A stretch of 64,000 nt of DNA, taken from assembly GCA_004194705.1 (NCBI GenBank), contig SADC01000382.1, positions 29,367 through 93,366 on the forward strand, in the 5' to 3' direction. Numbering within the stretch: the first letter of the stretch is position 1; each line of letters begins with the position of its first letter. The notes below the pieces were generated by a model that had not been told where the DNA came from, did not search any database, and was given only the letters and a program-made list of their open reading frames with translations. The position numbers and the translations under genes are program-made. The DNA comes from Ditylenchus dipsaci. Taxonomy: Eukaryota > Nematoda > Chromadorea > Rhabditida > Anguinidae. Below, in pieces: positions 11,401 through 23,400 of this stretch.

Positions 11401-14400
11401 TGTTTGGTGACTTTTTAATGCAAGCAACTAGGTGACTAGTGAGAGAAAGTGAATGGAAATAATTTTCAAGTGGTGTTTATCGACACACAACTGAACTTGC
11501 TCACTCGACATACTTCTCTGAAGAAGAGGTGAACATACACTCACACAAAATGTTAATTAGTAAATTTTAAGGATTTATTTGATAAACAATAGTAGGGCGG
11601 CTTAAAATTTATGTTTTTAACTTTTTGCTTTAACAACTCTCTGATTTTTTTTATCTAAAATACGGTTTTTGACCAAATGTTAAGAGCCTAAAAATTTTAT
11701 GAACTAAAATGTCACGCTTGATAGGGTAGCAAATATTATAAGATTAACAAACAGGTGTATTCTAAAGATAGATCAGAGTCTTATTAAATGTGGGAGCTGA
11801 GAAAATGCGGAAAATAGCTTTGCAAAATAATGACTGTGCTGTGAGATACAGAGCCCGTAGGGGGCTTCTATCAGAGAAAATACGGTATTTGATTTTTATC
11901 GTAAATCGTAAAAAAAAATTTGTGTATAAATGTATAAAACTGACCTTCCATCTGCTGTCGCTTGTTGAGAAGCAAAGCTTTTTGAACAAGAGCGTTAAAT
12001 ACAACCACCAGGAGACGTCTAAATATTAGAGATTAAAAATGCAAAGTCTTGTTATATTTTCATTTATATTTTGGGCTAATTTGAAATTCTGTTGTTATCC
12101 CTTTGCTCGAACCTTGGGTATCTTCTTTTTCGTTATAATTTTCAGCTTTTTTTTATAAACCTATTTTCAGTCAGATTTTAGCCTGACTATATTGGCTCGG
12201 GATAAAGAAATACGGTATAGGAAGAATTCTACAGTTAACGATGGAGCGAAATCCTATTTTTATCTCATCCCGAATTTCAGCTTATTATTGTGATCAAAAA
12301 TCTTTAGGAGCGTCAGCCACATTGCCTGCTTTTTCTCAAAAACGAGAACGACGAGATCAGTAAGGATAGAGTGGCCGAAAAGGTCTTAGAAGATGTTTGC
12401 AACGGCGCAATCGGTTCAAGAGCGTTGACAATGGAGTATGAGTTATAACACCGACAGACTTCGAGCTCTTACATTTGCTGTATGACAGCGAAGACAATGA
12501 AGGGAGCCGACGGTTGAGCACAAATAGGACAGCGAAGACCAGAAAGAGAGCCAAAATGTTTAACTGCATGCTGAAAATGAGAACAAAAAGACAAGATACC
12601 TAAGCCCAGAGCACAAAGCTGAAAAAAAAATTAGACGCTACTCGTTAATAGCACAACCCAACACCACCACATCAACCCCCCCCCTACAAAAAAAGATACT
12701 CAAGAATATCCCTTTAATAAATTTTCAGGTACCTCTAAACCATGGAAAAGCTGAAATTAGTACGGGTTGTCCCTAAGCCTAAACTTCTAAGCCTAATTGC
12801 TAAGCTTAAAAGTTATTGGGAGGGGGGGGGGTGAGGCGTCTCCTCGGGTGGTTTTCCCGAGGAGCTGTTTGAGGGGGGGGGTGTTAAATCGAGTAGCGCC
12901 AAAATTTAACCGGTGGCTGGCTTCGAGTCTAGGTCGACCTATATTCTGGCTTCTTCAAAACTTACGAATCCGGAAAAAAACAGCGCCCGAATACAAAGGA
13001 GACTATCCACCATGATGACTTGTTTTTCTAAAGCATGTGATTGAATTTGTTTTAACCAAAAGAAAATCTTTTTAAACAATCGAATGCTACCAAAAGATGT
13101 TCCAATTTACACCGACAATATTTGTAAACCATATATTATCTCATAATGTTCCCGAGCCTTAGTTTTTATTAAACAAAAATCTAAATCCCGAACATTAAAC
13201 TTCAGCGATATAAATATATATTTTTTTGGCTTTTCGGGTATTTCTTCTAACACCCTTTTTTTCGTTTTATATTTGTTGTTTCACAGCATTTTTGATTTTT
13301 TTTTCTTTTTTCTACCTTGAAAAGGTGTGTGTAGCTCTAGTAAATACTTCTTCGATACTTTCAAGTTTTGTCCGTGATTCGCCGCTTTCATTTTCCATGC
13401 ATACATTCCATGCAAACTGTTCTGTATCCGAGCAACTGCTGTCGTAGCAGGACACAGTTGTGGTAGCTGAGCTTGGCCTAAATTGGTGCTCTTCATAGTC
13501 CCATGGCAGTGGTGAACAAGCCAATGGGGTGCAATTTCCATCTAAACCATAAAATTAAAAAACCAAAGTGATTTTTTGAATTCTATTTTAAAGAACCTTG
13601 CTTTTTGCGCGCAGGGGTGGTACTTTTTTCTAGTACCAAAATTTTCATTTTTTTCGAACTTTTCTCTTTTTCTCCTCACTTTGTAGGTACACTTTTGAAA
13701 TTTTTCTAACTATCGTGTAGCCCTGAATCTCAGCTACTCAACAAGATATCTTTTTTCAGTAAACAAAATTTAAAAAAGTAGAGATTTAGGCGTCTGAATA
13801 GAGGAACCTAGTCGAAAAAGTTACTTCATACATAGCTCAAAATCTTCATATCTTTGAAATCTTTCACAAGAAATTTAAGTCTAGTTAGAAAGCTACACGG
13901 GGGCTACACGTTCATGTGTCACGGAAAAAATCTCTAACTTTACAAAGAGCTTTCTATGCATGTTAAATTTTGGTACTAGAAAAAAGTATTTTAGTACTAG
14001 AAATAAGTAATTTGGTACTAAATTCAAGTATTACCCTGCGCGCAGTGGCATGACAAAAATTTGAATTGGCTGGGGACACTTCTGTAATCTTTGAAGTCGT
14101 TCGAGATAACTGCAAAGAGTATAGTGAGAGACGAAAGAGAAGTTTCCCACGCCAATTCAAATTTTTGTCACAGCACTGCGCGCACAAACCATGCTCCTTT
14201 AAGCTTCCAAATAGGATTGTTCTAAATCCAGCATTTATGCTAAACCTCAGCGTTTAGAAGGCGTTAAAAACAACATGTTCGGACAATCTGACAAAAGAAC
14301 ATACTTGTTTCAAATATCCCTTTGACAGGTACATTCAGACTCCAGTGGAAAATATTAGATCTTGTGCTAAATAAGCAACTTTCTCCTCCTTCATCATCAC

Positions 14401-17400
14401 CACTAAAGACTCCTTCAAAAAATCTATGTTCTTCAACCTCCTGGTCAAACAGTTCCAAGTCTGGTGTAATGCCAGTCGCAGCTTTGTAATCAGATCCATA
14501 TTTTGAGCCAGTATATCTGGTATTAGCAGCTGCTCCACTATTAGAGTACGCATTAAAGCTGTTAGAATACTTCATGGTACCATAACTCTGATGTTGATTT
14601 GGCTCTCCCATACCAGGAGGGCTAACTTTGGCTCTATGCGAGGGGAGCCTCCATCTGAAGCTGAAGATACCGACGAGGATCCAGGTGGAGAGCAACTTTG
14701 GGTTGTGGTAGCCAACGAGTTAAGTCTGCTCCGGAAGCCGGAGTCTGTCTCATCATCTTTTCGGTGAGGAAATGGTGGGGTGGGTGTCCTAGCTCAGATT
14801 TTATATGGGCTCTTGGCTGTTCTTCTTCTTCATCTTCCTCCTCTTCCAAGCTCTCTGACTTCAAATGGGCTACACGGACTTGCTGGGATGTTTGGCTGTA
14901 CATCATAACAGAGTTGTGGGCATGCTCCTGGTCTTCAAAGCCTAGGGCTCGCAGGGGACTGGTGGTGAAGGACTGGCCGGAGCAGTCTGAAACTCCACTG
15001 TCAGTTGTGCTCTTGCGGGGTAGAGTTTGTTCATGGGAGATCAAAATGTTGGAGTTCATGTTAGAAGCTTGGCGGTCTTGTTCAATCTGCTCTTGATCTT
15101 CTTCTTCCTCTTCGGAGTCCACAAAGGAGAATTGGTCGAGTGGAGCAGAAGGAGAAATCATCTTAATTTTTTTTTCTTAAGATCGCAATAAAAAATCATT
15201 AGAATCATCATTAGAAAATCTCAGTTCTAATTGAAAAAAGGCTTTCAAAATATCCTTTATACCCGTGTTGTTATTTCGCTTCAAAATGCCTTGGAAATTC
15301 TAAAAACTGTAATTTTAAAATCTTTTTTAGTATTTTTGACATATATCTAGGGTTAAGTGATTATAAATTTAATGGTGACTCATCGGGCACTTCCTTATTT
15401 GCTCAAAACCGGTTAATTAGGATCTTTGACAACTGTCGAATTTCTCATATAATACACGAGAAATTTTACAGTTATCAAGGTACAGTTATCGACATGAGGA
15501 AAACTGACTCAGGATAATAACTGTACGTCGATAACTGTAAAATTTATAGTATACTATACTAGAAATTCTACAGTTATCGAAAATTGTAATTTACTGATCT
15601 TCGGTAAATTAGAATTTGCCAGTGAATTTACCGGCAAATTCACTGATTGTCGATTTATCGCTAAATTACACAGCCATTGTAAAGACTCACCAATCTGGGC
15701 TGCACTCCAAAGGTGGGCAGTAGCACTGACGACTCTGGTCTTTGTGACGTCGCAAAGCTAGTGCTGACCTTAAATCGCCCTTTTGTAGGGCCAAATATTT
15801 CTTTGAAATATTTTACCTGAAAGTGCCATAGCACTGAGCACACCGATGAGGAGAATTGTCGGAGTGTTGCAGATAGTGTCCACTCAACTGTTTTTCATTT
15901 CCAAATCTCTGAGGGCACTGATCACAGACAAATGGCTGGCAATCCAAAGAGGTGTGATAGGCATTGTGTCGGCTGAGATGTTCTCTGCTAGGGAAGCTCA
16001 ACTTGCATTTACGGCAGGTGTAAATCTAAAATTGATTAGGTTTTTCTGTGATGTCAACAAAAAATAATACAAATAAACTAAAAAAGAAAATAGGCCGAAT
16101 TTCGGAACACAACTCTCAGTCAAATCAGCTTGGGGAACCAAGGAGATTTCTTTTTAAAACTATTTTTTTTGCCATGGTCTCCCAAGCTGATTTGACTGAA
16201 GGGTGTGTTCCGAGATTGCTTTAATTGTACCCTGTGCCGATTCTTCTGTATATAGTTGTCAATGTAGTCTGGGTCCAAAGGTTTTTGTCGAATACTGCTA
16301 CAATAGTCAGCCAATCCAAAGTTGCCATTCAGTCCAAATTGGGAAGCCATATAGTTGGGGTTCGGTGTGCAAAATGGGTCCTCAAATTGACTTGGGACCA
16401 GGCTGTTGGCAATATTAGTTGAGCCCATAGATGAATTCTTGTCTTCACTGTCAACATCTGTATTGCTGTTGTTGTTGTTCAAAAGGCTGGGCTCAAAGAA
16501 CATATTGTTGTTGTTCTGGGTCTGACAATTTGGCATAATGGGGTAGCGAGGAGACTGCATCTCAAAGCTGAAATTGTGTCATCAAAATAAGGATTTGTGA
16601 AAAAATATTTCTTCAGAATTTATATGCGAGGAGTGAACTAATAGTCAGCAAAATGGATAATTTTAGATTCGTTAGACTTTTTTTTACCTTATCTTAAAAG
16701 GAGGTACGGGTAGTGGGATTAGAAGTTTTTTTTCGGACTGCTGTATTCATTCTAATAGTATCTCCGGGGCTACTAATTTTTAACCACCGTCTTCGGGGGT
16801 GGGAGGTTTGGTTGCTACTATCAGAGGGGGGGGGAGGGGTAGGAGGAACAATTAGAGCAGGGCAAAATCGGCCTAAATAGAAAGATTCTTTCTACTTCCA
16901 TCTTAAGGATGGAAACACGAAAATGAGGTAGCTTGAAACCACAATTTCTGAAACAGAAATTATGAGCCCGAAATTTGGCGCTACTCGGTTATACACCGCC
17001 CCCCCCCCCCCCCCCCAAAAGTGCTACTCGGGAATACCCCCCCCCCCCGCCCCAATCCTAGGAGCTACTCGGTTATACCCCCCCCCCCCCAAAAATCAAG
17101 ATTTTTAGGAGTGGTCAAAACACATTTTTAAGCAATAATTTTGCCATAAAAGGACCAGAAAAGCAATTAAAATAGGGTTCAGAGCTGTATTGGGAGGGGA
17201 AGGGACAAAACAGGGGCCACTTTTACAGTGCCTATAAGTATCAAAGAGTATTAATTCTCTGAGCGTTGAAGTCACTTTCAAACCCAGCCACTTGTGGTGC
17301 ACGTAAAAGTATAAGGACTCGAAATGATCGACCGATCAGCCGGGTGGATCTTGATGGTTGTCGTTTAACTTTTGGATGGCTGAGCCTCTGGCTCGTAGCC

Positions 17401-20400
17401 TCAGGCTGGAAAATGGGGAGACTTTTTTCGGCCGAATAATCAAAGATGTTGAACATAGTTTTGAATACTGGGGCCTACCGCATAAATAACTCTGGTATGC
17501 ATGCTTTTCATGCATTCAGAGTCACTTTCGAGTGATTTGTGTCTAAGGTATGTGGGTGTGCGCATCTCAACTCCAAGCCCCCAAGCCCCCTGCGCCCCCG
17601 AAGGGTTAGTTAGAGATGCGCGCACGCACTTACCTTAAACATGATTCCGAGAAGTACACTTGATCATTAAATGCATATAGAGTCTATTTTTGCCACGGCC
17701 CGAGTTGAAAAACATGGTAAAGCAGCTAAAAAAAAGTGGCCCCTGTATTATTCCCTTCCCCTCCAATACAGCCCATAATCCCTTTTAAATTGCTTTTCTG
17801 GACCTTTTATGGCAAAATTATTGCTTAAAAATGTGTTTTGACCACTCCTAAAAATCTTGATTTTTGGGGGGGGGGTGGTATAACCGAGTAGGTCCGATTT
17901 GGGGGGGGGGGTATTTCCCAGTAGCTTTTTGGGGGGGGGGGGGGGGGTATTACCGAGTAGCGTCCGAAATTTGTTAAATTCAAAAGATATTTTTTTATTA
18001 TTATGACTATTTTAGGGTACTTCCAAAAAAATCAACAAGCTATTTTGTAACGTGTTGAGAGAATTTTTTATTCAAAAGAAAACAATAAGCTAATTTTTTT
18101 TCACCAATGATTTTTCATTTTGCCTTTTAAAGATGATTTTTGGTCGGGCCCAGCACGCCTCAAGCCGTCACCTTGGTTATCCATCGCCTTGAGGCCGGTT
18201 CCCAGGGGTGCCGGATAGCCGAACTTTGACTGCATTGGCGAAATCGGAATTCTTGTTGTATTCCTGACCAGACGGTTAAAAAGAATCGGCAAAAAAATTT
18301 AAAAAAGACAAAAAAGGGTCGCATCGTAGCGGGAACGAACTTGAGGCAGGAGCTCTAAAAGCCGTAAAACCCCAAGTGCACCACATCCTCCCAGGAGTAT
18401 GAGTTCTCTAAGCGTATACCACCAAAGAGTACGAGTTCTATAGCAATATTTTAGTTAGAAAAAATTGTACTCTTTGGAGGGGGGAGGATGCAGTCTTGGG
18501 GTGCTGTCGTTAAAGGGTCATGCTCTTGCGTTCAAAATTGCTGCCCGCCAATTAAATTTTTCCTCTTAACATTGAATTTTCAGGGTACAGTCGAAGCTCT
18601 CTATAACGACCATAGTGACCACGCCGTCCTACGCCGTCCTAATTTTTTTCATCGCCGTCCTGCATTTTAACAATATTTTTCATTATGGACCGCCTTTTTT
18701 TATTTTACAACATATAATCAGTTTTTATTTTTATACTTTATTTTTAGGCGACCGTCCAAGTTTTCTTTCATTTTTATTTCAAAAAATGGGGCCGTCCTAA
18801 TTTCACACAAAATTTTCAAAAAAGTCGGTTGAATTAGGACGGCCTCATTTTTTTGAAATGAAAATGAAAGAAAACTTGGACGGTCGCCTAAAAATAAAGT
18901 ATAAAAATAAAAACTGATTATATGTTGTAAAATAAAAAAGGCGGTCCATAATGAAAAATATTGTTAAAATGCAGGACGGCGATGAAAAAAATTAGGACGG
19001 CGTAGGACGGCGTGGTCACTATGATAACGACTCGCTCTTTATAACGATCCGGAAAAAAGAACTATTTGGTCCTGAGCTAAGTCATTCAAGTCAAAACGAT
19101 GCTCTTTATAACGACGCTCTCTATAACGACTCGGTTTAGCCGGTCCCTTGAGAGTCGTTATAGAGAGCTTCACTGTATCAATTTTTTGATTAAGTTTCTA
19201 ACAAAACTACACCTTAAATTAAATTCTATGCCTTGTTTTGTTAAAACCCAAGTTAAAACCGCCGTACAGAAGTTCAATGATTAGAAAATTTTTTTGAATA
19301 GGTTGGCACCAATTTTTATTATACGGGCATGACCTTTAAATCGAAGTTTGTCAGATCTTCCGCAAGGTGGCGCAAAATTTCACGGATTTTTTTAAAATTT
19401 GAAATAGCGCCAATGTTATCGCATGATCTTCGAATTATTTACAAATATACTATTTGGCAGCCCTATTTTTCCTCGGCAAATCTATTATTATTTTTTAATT
19501 CCATGCTTCACAATTTTAAGCAGTTTAGATGTCCAAAGAAAAGTGAGCAGCAGCAGCAGCGATGTATCTATTTTTGCATAAAAGTACCTATTTAAGCTGC
19601 CCATAGGGGCATTTTGGGCTGGATAAGCTGGTCTATTGCCGTCTTGTGCATTGCCAAAAATATTGTCGGCATTCATAGCTCCTTGCGATTGACTGTTCAG
19701 AAAAGGGTTGATGTCATAGTTGGATGAACCATTGGGTGCAGCAGCAGCTGATGTAGTGCCAGATCCTGAAGAACCCCCACCCTCAGCCCCAGTAGCTTTG
19801 TGGCGATGTTTGGCAGGCCGAAATTTGATGGGATTTCCTTCGGCGTCCATAGCTTTTCCATTGTACATCTCGATATAGGCTATGCCTCTGGTGTAAAACT
19901 TCTTTTTGAAGCTGAAAAGAAGAGATTTATTAGTGATTATTTGGCAGGCAATGAATGGTTTGGTGGTGTAAAGTAATAATAATGTTTTGTTGAAAACAGA
20001 GTAAAGCATGTTTTTTCAGCTAGCTTTTTTTTCTATTTGAAGTGGCCCGATTAGAGTGAACAAAGTTAATGGTGAAAACAAAAAGGAAGGTCAACTTAAT
20101 TATTTGTGAGGTAGCAATTTGGACTGTGTATGTCTTGCCGTGATTGCTTTTTTTAAATTTTTTTTTAAACACAGTCAAAACTTCGAACTCCGAGGGTTCA
20201 ACAAAAAATTTCAAATACCAGCTGTATTGCCAAGTGGGTTGAATAAACCATGGTTCTCTTAGGTCACTTTCAATCGTACAAACCCATAAACAATCTCCCT
20301 TAAATAACCCCTTTTTGGCGGGTTATTTATGGGGTATCTTTTAGGCTTAGGCTTCGACAGGCCAGTGCCCGTTAGGTCGCACTAAGAGGGGTTATTTATG

Positions 20401-23400
20401 ACTCTTTTTTGTAAGAGGGGGAGGGGTTTATTTATGTCCCACAGTCCTTTCAATGTCAGAATTTTTACTTTATTTAAATTTATTTAAGCTCCCGCATATG
20501 AAAGTTTGGCGCTACCGGAGTATACCCCCCCCCCAAATGAAATTTTTTTAAAAGTGTTTCCAAACACCCTATATCGACCTAAAATTGCCTCAGAAGCTCA
20601 AAAAATACATTATTTTTGTGTTCTAATCAATAAAAAATTGAGTTTTGGGACCACCTAAAAATATCTATTTTGACCATTTTCGAAGGGTTTAGGGCCATAT
20701 TAAGGTGGGAAAGGACCAAAAATAGACCAATTTAGTGTAAAAAGGAAGATGTTGAACATAGTTTTGTTGACTGGGGCCTACCGCATAAATAAACTCTGGT
20801 ATGCATACATTTTTATGCATCCAGAGTCACTTTCGAGTGATTTGCGTCTAAGTTTTGTGGGTTTGCGCATCTCAACCCCAATCAACCAAGCCCCCGAAGG
20901 GGGCGCAGGGGGCTTGGAGTTAGAGATGCGCGCACTCACTTACCTTAGACATGATTCCGAACAAGACTCTTGAACAAAAATGCATAAAGAGACTCTTTTT
21001 GCCAGCTCCAGTGACCAAAACATGCCAAAACAGGAAAATGGTAGGAACTTAAAAATGTTCAAAACTCAATTTTTGGGCAGCCGACGATTGCGCCATTTCA
21101 AATTGCGCCAATTCAGATTGCGCCACATTCAAATTGCGCCAATGCAGATTGCGCCACTGCAAATTGCGCCACTGCAAAATGCGCCAAAATCGAATTGCGC
21201 CACTGCAAATTGCGCCATTACAACCCTGCCAATTTCTGGTCATTTCACTGAAATTGATCATTGAAGGACATGAAAACAGTCACCCCTAATACTGGAAGGG
21301 AACAAAATCCGTTGAGATCAAATTAAAAAATACATTTGCTTAACTTTAATTAGAGTATATAGTGGCGCAATTTGATTTTGGCGCAATTTGCAGTGGCGCA
21401 ATCTGATTTTGGCGCAATTTGCAGTGGCGCAATCTGCATTGGCGCAATTTGAATGTGGCGCAATCTGAATTGGCGCAATTTGAAATGGCGCAATCGTCGG
21501 CTGCCCAATTTTTTATTAACCAGAACTCAAAAATATTTCTTTTTTTAAACTCCTGAGTCGATTTTAGGTCTATATAGGGTGTTTGGAAACACTTTAAAAA
21601 AAATTTCATTTGGGGGGGGGGGGGGGCGGAGTATACTCCGGTAAGGTCGAAAGTTTCTACAGAATGGCCTAAGAAAATTTCCTGATTTCAAGCGCTCATA
21701 GCTTTTCGCCTTTCTGCGATTTCTAAATTCTGTTATTACAGCCATTCTTAGAATCATGGAAGGTTTTGATTGGTGTATAACGTAAGGAACGCGATTTTGG
21801 CTTGGTCCTCTTGTGGTTTGGGTCCTATTAGTGGTTGGCCTCTGCGAGAACAAGACGCAAACCACAGGACGAACCAAGCAAAAATCGTGTTTTTCACATT
21901 ATAAACCATCGGAATCGTTCATGATTCCAAGAATGTCTGTAATAACAGAATTTTGAAATCGCAAAACGGCCAAAAGTTATAAGCGTTTGAAATTAGAGGA
22001 ATTTCTCGGGCCACCCTGTATTCAAATTGTAGTTGATTTTAGTACGAGCTCCAACTTGAGTTGAATGATGTTTTTTGAGAAATGCGTCCAACCCCAACAT
22101 TGAAAACACAAAATGCGGTAATCAAGAAATGAGTTATTTGTCGTATTTTGACGAATAAATCTACGAAATAAGAAAATAAATACAATCAGAGCCTTTAAAA
22201 TTTTTAAGCATTATGGAAAACAAGATGCTATTGATTAAAAATAGTCTGATCAAAAATCAATTAAATTGTTTTCGAAGATATGATCACAGCCCTGCTATAG
22301 CGCTATTTCTCGGATCGCGTTTTTGACGAGTAAACATTTGCCTTCATTTTCTTTTTAACAATAGTTTGCCCGCAAAATTTTTTTAACGTTATTGTGAAGC
22401 TCTATTTTCTGGCAGATAGCTACAATTCAAATTGAGACAAAATCAAACTGCGACGATTGAGATCAGATACTTAAACTTGTGTAGAAAAAATCCTGAAAAT
22501 TTAGGCGCCACATAAAACAAAGGCATTCGCAAGTCGGAGGAAATACTATAGGTAACTTTTGTCACTTTGAGAATGGAGTATGATGTGAGGTTATAATCAG
22601 TGATATGCTACCAAAATTTTGGCTATTGCTCTTGCTCTTGGCTCGAAGCACAAGCGCTCGGAGCCAAGAGCAGAGCTGCGCACATTACTGTTTATAATAA
22701 ATCACTGGTAATCAGTTCTGATCTGCACAGCTATTTCTTTTAATAACACATGCTAAAACTCGAGTCCCACTATATTTTAACCAAATTTTCAAAAAAAACG
22801 TCTTTCACTATTTCTGTTTTAACCACCAGGCAGGGTGCGCAGATGTCCTGATTTATCAGGAATTTCCTGATTTTTCGATTCAAATCTTGATTTTTAATCG
22901 CCCAAAATCAGGAATTTCCTGTTTTTTTTGTTCGAAATCCTGATTTTGGAGATTTCATTGTGCAAAATCCTGATTTTCCGTTTTTTTATCTGCGAACCCT
23001 GGCACCAGGACCGAAAGTGGCAAGAATTCCGATTCTAAAAATCGTTTTGTGGAAAAAACACCATTTCGGAATTTAAAAAATTAAAAAGCAGAAACCCTTG
23101 AAGTCAAATCTTGGTTTGACGCTATTCAGGAGACCGGCCAAAAATTACCTTAACTTGAGCTTACGTTAAGTTTAGATGCACTTTATCAACTTATAGAAAC
23201 AGTTTAAATAGCTGAAGAACAAAAAATGCTGAAAATTCTAAAGGTGTGAAAGATTTGTTTACTTTCTGTAAAAGGACTCCTTTTTGTTGTACTTGCAAAC
23301 ACACACACACTTTCCTGCCATGTATGTGTGCAGACATTTGCAAGCAGCAGAGCAGTGCGCAAAAACCATTCACTTACAGAGATTGCATACAACATATGTC

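Larger units (their letters stand above)
20501..21656. repeat. 1.15-kb GCGCTACCGGAGTATAC family element with two nested insertions
   Basis: AAAGTTTGGCGCTACCGGAG faces GGTAAGGTCGAAAGTTT. C and G tracts lie just inside the ends, and inner arms pair GTGTTTCCAAACACCCTAT with its inverse. It contains a hairpin-family copy (20755-21020) and an array fold-back (21076-21508). Confidence 0.85.

Noticed and set aside
14698..15096. 132-codon plus-strand frame antisense to the long zinc-finger exon
   Set aside because: It is the reverse shadow of the acidic/Ser-rich coding sequence (Glu codons become poly-Ser).
21049..21609. Frames with QIAPLQIAP or NCATFKLRQ repeats on both strands
   Set aside because: They are translations of the TTGCGCCA array arms.
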